Of a DNA stretch of 64,000 bases, positions 9,453-18,200 are shown one piece after another. Numbering within the stretch: position 1 is the stretch's first letter; every line of letters starts with the position of its first letter. Source of the DNA: an uncultured Lachnospiraceae bacterium. Lineage in GTDB: Bacteria; Bacillota; Clostridia; Lachnospirales; Lachnospiraceae. Under the pieces are notes generated by a model. The model ran no database searches. It worked only from the letters and a program-made list of their open reading frames with translations, and was not told where the DNA came from. The DNA is taken from assembly GCA_947631955.1 (NCBI GenBank), contig CANRNJ010000001.1, positions 434,001 to 498,000 on the forward strand, written 5' to 3'. A program made the position numbers and the translations under genes.

Positions 9453-10238
9453 CTAATATCTTCCCTGCGCTTTTAATTTTTCAACCTCGTCGAAGACCAC
9501 ATCGTTGAGTACCTTGATGTACGTCCCCTTCATGCCCGAAGACCTCGACTCGATAACGCCCGCGCTCTCGAACTTGCGGAGCGCATTGACGATGACCGAC
9601 CGCGTGATGCCCACCTTGTCGGCGATCTTGCTCGCGACAAGGATTCCTTCCATGCCGCCCAGTTCGTCAAAAATGTGGATGATCGCTTCCATCTCCGAAA
9701 AAGACAACGTTCCGATCGCGGACTTGACGACTGCGATCTTGCGGTTCTCCTCGGCGTTCTCCTCATTGACCGCCCGGAGCATTTCAAGCCCTACCACGGT
9801 GGTGCCGTACTCGCACAGGATAATGTCGTCGATGTCGTACTGCTCGTCGCATTTGTAGATAAACAGCGTGCCCAGACGCTCGCCCGATATCTCGATTGGG
9901 GTGATCACCGCGCGGAACCGCCTCGTATCGATGTTCTCGAAGCCCAGCGTTTCCAGATTGACGTTCTCTTTGGTAGACAGAACAGCCAGAAGACGCTCAT
10001 TCAGCATGGGATCGATGAAACCGCCCACTTGATCCACGATCAGCTCCGTGATGGATTCCACCAGATCCTGATCGCCGATGCCCAGCACCTTGCCTTTCCT
10101 GCTGATCACCAGAACGTTGGATCCCAGTATGTCTTTGAGTACATCGCAGATATCGTTGAAAACAACCTTGCCCGAATTATTGTTGTGCAAAAGCTTGCCG
10201 ATTTTTCTCGTTTTGTCCAAAAGCTGAACACTACTCAT
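9453..10238 (-). CDS. codY: GTP/branched-chain amino acid sensing regulator CodY
   Basis: CodY is the global nutritional repressor of Firmicutes that responds to isoleucine/valine/leucine and GTP. About 261 residues: an N-terminal GAF-like effector domain (SSVQLLDKTRKIGKLL at the start), a linker, and a C-terminal winged helix with the recognition motif near ASKIADKVGITRSVIVNALRKFESAGVIESRSSGMKG. The start is taken as the ATG at 10238, eight bases after AAGGGA. It lies between topA and flgB, and has its own promoter and terminator. CodY controls motility genes in several relatives; no convincing CodY box was found by eye at flgB. Confidence 0.97.
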   Translation of the reverse strand: MSSVQLLDKTRKIGKLLHNNNSGKVVFNDICDVLKDILGSNVLVISRKGKVLGIGDQDLVESITELIVDQVGGFIDPMLNERLLAVLSTKENVNLETLGFENIDTRRFRAVITPIEISGERLGTLFIYKCDEQYDIDDIILCEYGTTVVGLEMLRAVNEENAEENRKIAVVKSAIGTLSFSEMEAIIHIFDELGGMEGILVASKIADKVGITRSVIVNALRKFESAGVIESRSSGMKGTYIKVLNDVVFDEVEKLKAQGRY

Positions 10239-10288
10239 GAACAATGTCCCTTCAGTCTACAAAAAACCACACGTTTCAAGATAAAATG

Positions 10289-10317
10289 ATTTTATCACAA
10301 CATTTGAGCGTTTTCAA
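10289..10317 (-). promoter_or_regulatory. Sigma-A promoter of codY
   Basis: TTGAAA (10317-10312), 17-base spacer, TAAAAT (10294-10289) on the minus strand. A near-perfect palindrome (GATAAAA-TCA-TTTTATC) overlaps the -10 region and could be an operator or simply A+T-rich sequence. Confidence 0.72.
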
Positions 10318-10357
10318 TGTATTTTGAACACATTTTAGACTGTTTTTTAAACATATT

Positions 10358-12436
10358 TCAGATTGCTTCCACTTTCGGCGCGTCCTTGACAAAGCCGCAG
10401 TTTTCATTGGAACATACCAGTTTAGCGCCTTTCTGGAGCATGATCGAACCACACCGGTCGCACTTGTCCGCCACAGGCTTCTGCCAGACCATGAAATCGC
10501 ACTCCGGGTTGCCGATACAGCCGTAATATTTCCGGCCTTTCTTCGTCTTCTTCATGACGATGTCCCGGCCGCATTTGGGACACGCGACGCCGATCTTCTC
10601 AAAATAAGGCTTCGTGCTGCGGCACTCCGGGAATCCGGGACAGGCCAGGAATCTTCCGTGGGGGCCGTATTTGATCACCATCTGCCTGCCGCACAGCTCG
10701 CAGTATTCGTCCGACAGTTCGTCCGCGATCTGTACCTCTTCCAGTTCTTTCTCCGCCTGATCGACGGCCTGCTCCAGATCCGGATAGAAATTCTTCAAGA
10801 CCGTCTTCCACTTGACGTTTCCTTCCTCCACGCCGTCCAGAAGCGCTTCCATCGTCGCCGTGAAATTCACGTCCACGATAGAGGGGAAAGCTTCTTTCAT
10901 CATGTTATTGACCACTTCCCCAAGCTCCGTCACATAGAGGTTCTTATTTTCTTTAATAATGTATCTTCTCGCAAGGATCGTCGTAATGGTGGGCGCGTAG
11001 GTGCTCGGACGTCCGATGCCCAGTTCCTCCATCGCGCGCACGAGCGACGCTTCCGTATAGTGAGGGGCAGGCTGCGTAAAATGCTGCTTCTCCTCCAGTC
11101 CGATCAGGGACAGCTTCGTATCGTGCGTGATCCCTTTCATCAGGAGATTGCTCTCTCCGCTGTCGTCCTCCTCGGTATAGACGCTCATAAAACCGTCGAA
11201 TTTCAGCTTGGAAGCGGCTACCGAGAAACGCTGCCCGGCCGCGTCGATCTTCACCGAGGTGGTTTCGTACACCGCGGATGCCATGCGGCTTGCCACGAAC
11301 CGTTTCCAGATCAGCTGATACAGCCGGAACTGATCCCGCGACAGGGAATCCTTGATATCGGCAGGCGTCCTGCTGATGTCCGTAGGCCGGATCGCCTCGT
11401 GGGCGTCCTGTATCTTCTGCCTGCTGCTGCGCTCTTGGACCTCTCCGGCCGTGTACTGAGCGCCGTACTCCCTGCCGATATATTCTCTCGCAGCGGTCTC
11501 CGCCTCCTCGGACACCCTCGTGGAATCCGTACGGAGATAGGTGATGATACCCACGGTATCGCTGCCCTTGATGTCAACGCCTTCATATAACTGCTGCGCC
11601 AGACGCATGGTCTTCTGAGTGGAAAAATTCAGCGCCTTGCTCGCCTCCTGCTGAAGCGTAGAAGTGGTAAAAGGAAGCGGCGCTTTCTTGACGCGTTCGC
11701 CGTTTTTGACCGAAGACACCCTGTACTCGGCGCCCTCCAGCGACTTCTTGATCCCGGCCAGTTCCTCCGCGGACGAAATGGTCTTGTTGGAATCCGCCGT
11801 CCCGGTATACTTCGCGGTCAGCGTTTTCTTCTCCCCTTCCACCGCCAAAGACGCCGTCAGCGTCCAGTATTCTTCGGGGATAAAATTGTTGATCTCCTCT
11901 TCCCGGTCGCAGATGATGCGCAGCGCCACGGACTGCACGCGGCCCGCGCTCAATCCTCTCTTGACTTTGGCCCACAGGACGGGCGATATCTTATAGCCCA
12001 CCATACGGTCCAGACAGCGGCGCGCCTGCTGCGCATCCACCAGATCCATATCGATCTCCCGCGCGTGCTTCAAAGACTCCTTTACGGCCGTCTTGGTGAT
12101 CTCGTTAAAAGTAATACGATATACTTTCTTGTCTTCCAGTTTGAGCGCCGCGAGCAGATGCCACGAAATGGCTTCCCCCTCGCGGTCCGGATCGGTCGCA
12201 AGATAGACTTTCTCGGCTTTCTTGACCTCCTTGCGGAGATTGGCCAGTATGTCGCCCTTGCCCCGTATCGTGATATATTTGGGTTCGTAATCATGTTCCA
12301 CATCGATTCCGAGCACGCTGCGCGGCAGATCCCGCACATGTCCGTTGCTGGCTGCGACTTCGTAATTCGGGCCCAAAAACTTCTTGATCGTCTTCACTTT
12401 CGCAGGCGATTCCACAATTACCAGATATTTTGCCAT
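10358..12436 (-). CDS. topA: DNA topoisomerase I
   Basis: Type IA topoisomerase that relaxes negative supercoils. 692 residues. The TOPRIM domain is at the N-terminus (YLVIVESPAKVKTIKKFLG, with ATDPDREGEAISWHL), the active-site tyrosine lies in IITYLRTDSTRVS (about residue 297), and the C-terminus has three zinc-ribbon Cys4 modules (CELCGRQM..., CPKCGRDI..., CDRCGSIM...). I chose the ATG at 12436, preceded by AGGGGAA; earlier in-frame codons belong to the promoter region. The order topA-codY-flgB is as in Bacillus, without trmFO, xerC and clpQY. Confidence 0.98.
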   Translation of the reverse strand: MAKYLVIVESPAKVKTIKKFLGPNYEVAASNGHVRDLPRSVLGIDVEHDYEPKYITIRGKGDILANLRKEVKKAEKVYLATDPDREGEAISWHLLAALKLEDKKVYRITFNEITKTAVKESLKHAREIDMDLVDAQQARRCLDRMVGYKISPVLWAKVKRGLSAGRVQSVALRIICDREEEINNFIPEEYWTLTASLAVEGEKKTLTAKYTGTADSNKTISSAEELAGIKKSLEGAEYRVSSVKNGERVKKAPLPFTTSTLQQEASKALNFSTQKTMRLAQQLYEGVDIKGSDTVGIITYLRTDSTRVSEEAETAAREYIGREYGAQYTAGEVQERSSRQKIQDAHEAIRPTDISRTPADIKDSLSRDQFRLYQLIWKRFVASRMASAVYETTSVKIDAAGQRFSVAASKLKFDGFMSVYTEEDDSGESNLLMKGITHDTKLSLIGLEEKQHFTQPAPHYTEASLVRAMEELGIGRPSTYAPTITTILARRYIIKENKNLYVTELGEVVNNMMKEAFPSIVDVNFTATMEALLDGVEEGNVKWKTVLKNFYPDLEQAVDQAEKELEEVQIADELSDEYCELCGRQMVIKYGPHGRFLACPGFPECRSTKPYFEKIGVACPKCGRDIVMKKTKKGRKYYGCIGNPECDFMVWQKPVADKCDRCGSIMLQKGAKLVCSNENCGFVKDAPKVEAI

Positions 12437-12479
12437 ATTACATTCCCCTGTTTTTGTAAACGTTTCTTCAACGTGAACC

Positions 12480-12508
12480 ACTATACACTAAATTTTTTAT
12501 GCTTGCAA
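12480..12508 (-). promoter_or_regulatory. Sigma-A promoter of topA
   Basis: TTGCAA (12508-12503), 17-base spacer, TATAGT (12485-12480) on the minus strand, about 45 bases upstream of the topA start. Confidence 0.72.
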
Positions 12509-12552
12509 GAGGCAAAAAATTAAATTCCGCCTTAAATTCCACCGCAAAATAT

Positions 12553-12589
12553 AAAAAATCCGAAACATTTATCAAAAATGTTCCGGATC
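12553..12589 (-). terminator. Rho-independent terminator after pilB
   Basis: Immediately after the pilB stop, a 13-base stem with one mismatch (12589-12577 with 12570-12558, sequence core ATCCGGAACATTT) and a run of T (12558-12553) form a classic minus-strand terminator. It insulates topA from the pilus genes. Confidence 0.82.
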
Positions 12590-12595
12590 TTCTTT

Positions 12596-14290
12596 TTACA
12601 GATCGAATGAAACTTTCATCATCTCGTTGATGGATGTGATGCCGTCCAACACATATTCAGTGGCGCTCATACGGAGCGTATTCATACCTTCTTCCAGCGC
12701 TTTTTCCTTGATCGCGTCGGCATCCCCGCTCTTGCTGATGATGCTCTTTAAGGCCGGTGTGATCTCCATGATCTCATATACGCCGATCCTTCCCCTGAAT
12801 CCCGTTCCGTCGCATTTGGAACAGCCGCAGGGCTCATAGATCGTGATATCCTCGCCGGGCTCCCTGCACAACAGCTCCAGTTCGTCCGCGTTGGCTTTTT
12901 TCGCCTTCTTACACTCCGGGCACAGGCGGCGCACAAGACGCTGCGCGATAACGCCCACTGTGGAGTCGGCGATCAGGTACGGCTCGATCCCCATATCCAT
13001 CAGACGGGTGATCGTGCCCGCCGCCGAATTGGTGTGCAGCGTGGACACTACCAAGTGGCCAGTGATAGACGCCTGAACCGCGATGGACGCGGTCTCTTGG
13101 TCACGGATCTCACCGATCATGATGATATCCGGGTCCTGACGCAGGATCGAACGCAGCGCGCTGGCAAAAGTCAGATCCGCTTTGTTGTTGGTCTGCACCT
13201 GATTGATCCCGTCGATATTCGCCTCGACCGGGTCTTCTACCGTAATAATATTAACGTCTTCCTTATTTAATTCGCTGAGCGCCGTATACAGTGTCGTGGA
13301 TTTACCGCTTCCGGTAGGCCCCGTAACGAGAATGATCCCGTGGGGGTTCTGTAAAATGTGGTCGAATTTCTTAAGTTCCTTCGGCTTGAAGCCCAGCTGG
13401 CTCTTTTCCTTGGTGAGCGCGTTCTTGGAAGTAAGACGCATAACCACCTTCTCGCCGTACACGGTGGGCAGGATCGATACACGGATATCGAACTCCTGTC
13501 TGTCAACGACCTGCGTGATACGTCCGTCCTGCGGTTTTCTCTTCTCGGCGATATCCATGCCGCCGATGATCTTGATACGGGCTACCATAGCCGGGAGCAG
13601 ACGGATACTGTATGTGACTTTCTCATACAGGGCGCCGTCGATACGATACCGGATGCGCACCTGATGCTCCATCGGCTCTATATGGATATCGGAAGCGCGC
13701 TGTCTTACCGCCTGTTCGATCACGGTCTTGACAAGCTGTACGATCGGGGAATTGTTGACATCCTCGCTGTACATGTCTTCCTGCTCGGCCATCTGGCTCT
13801 CTTTTTCTCTCGTGTACTCTTCCAGTGCGGAATTGACTTCCACGTTGCCGAAATATTTGTCCAGCGCCAGCATGATGCTTCTGGTCGTGGAAACGACCGG
13901 TTCCACCTGCAGGTTGGTGATGATGGTGATATCGTCCATGGCCGCCATATCCATCGGATCGGCCATCGCTACGCGCAGCAGGTTCACGCTGTCCGGCGAA
14001 TACTCAAAAGGCAGCACCTTGTAACGCTCCAGTACATTGCCGGGAACCAGTCCTAAGATATCCTCCGGCACGGTGACGTTCTGCAGATCCACCATATCGT
14101 AGCCGAGCTGATTGCTCAGCGCTCTGGCGATCGCCTCCTCTGTGGCGATCCCCTCGTCAACCAGTGTTTCACCAAGTTTCCTGCCGGTGCCTTTCTGTAA
14201 TTTCAGGCCCTGTTCCAGCTGTTCCTGCGAAATGACGCCGCTGTCCACAAGCACGTCGCCAAGACGTAATTTTTTTCTGTTATATTCCAT
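12596..14290 (-). CDS. pilB: Type IV pilus extension ATPase PilB (GspE family)
   Basis: Cytoplasmic hexameric ATPase that powers pilus polymerisation. 564 residues: an N-terminal MshEN-type domain (LGDVLVDSGVISQEQLEQGL and LGETLVDEGIATEEAIARAL, the kind that binds cyclic-di-GMP in some relatives), Walker A GPTGSGKST (about residues 322-330), Asp box and Walker B (DPDIIMIGEIRDQETA), His box, and a C-terminal tetracysteine zinc module (CPEC at about 455 and CGCSKC at about 487). It is separated from the rest of the pilus operon by the JAB/60-residue cassette and ends at a strong terminator. Being PilB rather than ComGA or GspE is inferred from pilT, pilM and pilC in the neighbourhood. Confidence 0.93.
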   Translation of the reverse strand: MEYNRKKLRLGDVLVDSGVISQEQLEQGLKLQKGTGRKLGETLVDEGIATEEAIARALSNQLGYDMVDLQNVTVPEDILGLVPGNVLERYKVLPFEYSPDSVNLLRVAMADPMDMAAMDDITIITNLQVEPVVSTTRSIMLALDKYFGNVEVNSALEEYTREKESQMAEQEDMYSEDVNNSPIVQLVKTVIEQAVRQRASDIHIEPMEHQVRIRYRIDGALYEKVTYSIRLLPAMVARIKIIGGMDIAEKRKPQDGRITQVVDRQEFDIRVSILPTVYGEKVVMRLTSKNALTKEKSQLGFKPKELKKFDHILQNPHGIILVTGPTGSGKSTTLYTALSELNKEDVNIITVEDPVEANIDGINQVQTNNKADLTFASALRSILRQDPDIIMIGEIRDQETASIAVQASITGHLVVSTLHTNSAAGTITRLMDMGIEPYLIADSTVGVIAQRLVRRLCPECKKAKKANADELELLCREPGEDITIYEPCGCSKCDGTGFRGRIGVYEIMEITPALKSIISKSGDADAIKEKALEEGMNTLRMSATEYVLDGITSINEMMKVSFDL

Positions 14291-14325
14291 GCTGCTACCC
14301 CTGTTATCTTAATTAATAGCTGACC

Positions 14326-14508
14326 TTACCTGTCTTCTTGGGCGGTATCGTCATTTTGCATAATAATGGGTGTCATTTTCTCCATAAGCGCATCTGCCAG
14401 ATACTCGCTTTTTTCGTTCAGTATCTTTTGCTGCTGTTGTCTTCCCCACTCCACCGCTTTCTGCAGATCTTCCGGCTTCTCACTCAGGATCACGCGTTCA
14501 ATCCCCAT
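14326..14508 (-). CDS. Small hypothetical protein (60 residues)
   Basis: I do not recognise this family. The 60-residue product is charged and mostly helical (PEDLQKAVEWGRQQQQKILNEKSEYLADALMEKM). It has an excellent ribosome binding site (AGGAGGTG, six bases before ATG), which supports it as a real gene. It starts 11 bases after the stop of the JAB/RadC-like gene and lies upstream of pilB, so the three are probably co-transcribed. It could be a small partner or inhibitor of the JAB-like protein; this is only inference. Confidence 0.6.
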   Translation of the reverse strand: MGIERVILSEKPEDLQKAVEWGRQQQQKILNEKSEYLADALMEKMTPIIMQNDDTAQEDR

Positions 14509-14519
14509 AATAACACCTC

Positions 14520-15140
14520 CTAGCGGTCATCATATCCGATACCTGCATTATAACATTTTTTCAAAAAATAATCAGCCGCATTTTGTAAATCTTTCAAGCC
14601 ATCGGCTTTATTATTCCTATCAACGGCTTCATTAAAAAGAGAAACCGCACGCTTAAAATCATATTTTTCTCGCTTTACCAGATATGATATGCTGCCCAGA
14701 TTAGTAACAACCACCATCATTTTGACCGTTTCATACGCTAATAAAAACTGTATGTCTGACAACGAAAAATCAGATAATGACGGATGATTATGCAGCACGA
14801 TCACAACACAATCCTTCTCTGAAGCCACTAAATGATAGGCTGTGGTATTACTGAGCGGGTCAACATCATGTTCCGTTCCAAGCGCTACACCAATATACCT
14901 CTCACCACATTCAATTTTTTGACGGCTGTTAAGGCTATAAACTACTGCAACTTCATTGGAATCATTTTCTTCTTTAGATATCCGCAAAACACTTTTGACC
15001 AACTCCTGTATATTGTCATATTCATTCTGCGGAATATCCATGTATTGGATCCTTGGCACTTTCTGAATCGCTGCATCTGTAATCATAATTTTATGATCAC
15101 GCTTTTTTGCCATCTCAATGCTTTTCAAATGCTTATCCAT
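14520..15140 (-). CDS. JAB/MPN (RadC-like) domain protein
   Basis: 206 residues. The central part looks like the RadC/JAB metalloprotease fold: a strand (CVVIVLHNHPS), a histidine pair H-N-H-P-S as in RadC, then SLSD with Asp ten residues after the second His. RadC has this spacing one residue longer, so the JAMM motif is recognisable but compressed. The rest does not look like a full RadC (no helix-hairpin-helix). The gene is visibly more A+T-rich than its neighbours and uses AT-ending codons, suggesting transfer. Start ATG with AAGGAT upstream. It lies after the hairpin that ends the main pilus operon. Function unknown. Confidence 0.6.
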   Translation of the reverse strand: MDKHLKSIEMAKKRDHKIMITDAAIQKVPRIQYMDIPQNEYDNIQELVKSVLRISKEENDSNEVAVVYSLNSRQKIECGERYIGVALGTEHDVDPLSNTTAYHLVASEKDCVVIVLHNHPSLSDFSLSDIQFLLAYETVKMMVVVTNLGSISYLVKREKYDFKRAVSLFNEAVDRNNKADGLKDLQNAADYFLKKCYNAGIGYDDR

Positions 15141-15196
15141 ACTGATCCTTTCAGTATATAACGCAAACCTGCATCAAAATCTCCCACAGTTTCCGC

Positions 15197-15225
15197 AAAA
15201 GTCCGGGGTACTTACGCCTCGGACT
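15197..15225 (-). terminator. Hairpin after the giant pilus-operon protein gene
   Basis: On the minus strand AGTCCGAGG pairs with CCCCGGACT (one mismatch) followed by TTTT, between the 2,153-residue gene and the JAB-like gene. The T run is short, so termination may be partial. The rest of this 142-base gap holds no recognisable gene. Confidence 0.5.
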
Positions 15226-15282
15226 CTTGCCTGTTATTACTGCTTTCTGTGCAGTTGTCACATAAACTCCGCCTGTGTTCTC

Positions 15283-18200
15283 CTACTCCAGATTAAACAT
15301 ATACGCCCGCAGCACCTGCACCTTCGAGTATACCTTGTCGGTCACATACACGTTTTCCACGGTCGTATTGGTGGTAAGAGTCGTTTGTGCTTCAAAGTAG
15401 ATGTCCAATCCGCTTTCACTCTTTGCAAGGATCGATCTGGGCACTTCGATATAGTAAACGCCGCCGCTTGTCAAATTATCCGCATTAACAGCTGCACCGT
15501 CCGAGGCGTTATGGATATCTCTCGGTATCTCATTGACCCGGACTTTTTCACCCTTGACCGTGATTTCTCCGCTGCCGCCGTCGTCCTGATAATATACATG
15601 GACTGCTATCTGTCTGCTGCCCTTGATGAAGTTCACATCCTGCACCGTAAAATAAACCTTCTCGGTATCCGTACCAGTCCTCTCTGCCACCAGATCATCC
15701 AAACTCTGCGTATCTTCCATACTGTCATACATACGGTACATGACCTTCAGCTCATCGGCCTCCGGTACGCCCTTTTTAAGAGCTGTGATATAAGGCGCTT
15801 TCACGCCGGACTGATAGGACGCGATCATCGTATTGATAAACAGCTTCGCCTCATTGAAGGTATAGCGGCTCCCTTCTGCATAGTGGGCGCTGTGTCCCAT
15901 ACCGGTGTAGGTAATGTTGCCCTTATTGTAGATATAATAGTTGTTGCGCACATCGTTAGGCGACTGGGAATAAACCGTTTGATCTCCGTTGCTGCGCGCA
16001 CCGAGGCAGTACCAGACAACCAGATCGCTCTGTCCGTCGCCGTCATCGTCCGCTGTGTAATCCAGCTGATAATACTGTCCGTGCGTCTGCGCTATTTCAA
16101 ACTGGTCCGGCAGGTCATAGGGATATTCCACGATCTGCCCCTCGTTGACCTGCGTGACAAGCATATTGTCTACCTGCGCATTTTTCTGATACTGCTGTTC
16201 ACCGTAAGAGCCGTCGCTGTCGGTCGTACCTCCGTCATTATAGTACACCTTATCAAAGCGGATATTGGTGTATGCATTTGTGAAAGCCCATTCCGGTGAT
16301 CTGCTGGGATCCAGTTCAGCTGCGCTATACGTTTTCTTTTCCGCACCGCCGGGGGCATAATCCTTGCCGTTGATGGTAGTATAAGTGTAGCCCTGCACTT
16401 CCCCGACAGGCGTTTCCCGTCCACTCTTGGGATCATACGCTTTATCATACCTTGTCTTATCCGCTGCCCGGACACCGTAGCGGTCCATTCCTACCAGATC
16501 ACGGATATAACGGTTGAGGGAATAACCCCAGAACGTTTCCACATTGCCCTGATTGTCTGTGTTGTATTGCTTATTTGTAAACGCCCCGCCGTTCAGCTCT
16601 TGCGGATAGTTAAAGAAAGACGTCGTATCATGTGCAAACAACACACTCTTGCCGCTGTTGATAAATTTTACAATGGCGCTCATCGGCCCCCATGTATCAG
16701 TTCCGGTAAAATTGCCGTAAATATCGCTGAAACCGAGAATCAGCATATTATAATCGCTGAGGCATTCGGGATCGGCATTATAAGCCTTCTCATAATCCGA
16801 TATCGTCATAAATGTCACATCGATATCAAATTCATCCGATATTCCTTCGTACGTCTGACCGTCCGGTCCTGTACCGCCATAGACCAGCGTATGATAATAA
16901 GAGCCTTCTTTCTCGATCTCTTCGCCCAGATCAAACAGATACTCATTCTCACCGCCAGCCCATGTCGCCCCGTTCATATCATACAGCTTATCGCGTCCGA
17001 TCTGGATGATCTTGATCTTTTCCTGATCCACACCAACTAATTTAGTATAACCGCTCATGGACGTATAAATATTGGGATTATCCGCCTGAGTGACTTCGAT
17101 ACGCCACGGCAGGAGCCCCTTGTATCCCGACGGGACCTCTCGTGTAAGCGTATATTCCCTATCCGCATACAGGCTGTCTGCGGACACGCCGTTTCCACCT
17201 TGTGTCAATGTGATATCATTCATTTCCTCCTGCGCCGAATACTTGCCATCGGCATTTACATCGATATACAATTTACATGTATATCTGCTATCGTAAGAGG
17301 CCGCGCCTTCATTGTGTATGGTAAAATGATATTCCAACTGATAACGGCCGCCCATACCGGCCTCAACATAGCGCACTTTGCTGCCGCTGCCCGATTTTTC
17401 AAAACCGTTCGCCGTTCCCACCATACTTACTTTGGGTCTGTTCAGGTAAAACTTGAACATCTCGGAATGATCCGTGAGATCGCTCCACGCATAGAAGTTC
17501 AGGTATTTCTTTTCCATCGCCTGTTTTACAAAATCATACAGATAAGTGCAGTTATCGATATGGTCCTCGTCAATCGTTCTGGCGGGCATCGTATCGGAGA
17601 TCTGCTCTACCTGAATGGAACAGATCAGATCGTCCCATGTTCTCCAATTGCCGACACCAAAGCCCATTTCGTTCAGATCAGTCACGCTGCTTGTGATCGT
17701 CGCCTTATCTCTCGGCCGGTGATTGGTCGGATCATATTCAAAATACCACCCGTTATAGAAAGTGGCCTGATAGCCTTCCTTGACCTTGATCGACGAGATC
17801 TTGCTGCCTGCTGCGCCCTGTGCGGTCAGATTGTCATAATTGAAGCTGCCTACCGGCAGATCGACGCGGCTTCCCTTGTAGCCCGCCTGATCATAGACCG
17901 TCACCGGCTGCTCGAAGAAATCGTCCGCCACGATCACGGGATAAGAGCCGTCCAGGAATGATAATAACGCCTGTTCTTTTTCCGCCGTGATATCGTTGCC
18001 GCCATAACGCACATAATTGTAATAATATAATGTACTGTTTTCGTAAGCGCCGCTGTATTCATTCGCAAGCTGTCCCGCAAGCGGCATGGAAGCCGCACGC
18101 AGATCGCCGATGTTATAGTAGATCAGGCCGTCCATGTCGGCGTCGTTGAACGCGGTACCAGCCGGAATATGGTCCGCATCCGGTTTTCCGTGGTATCCCG

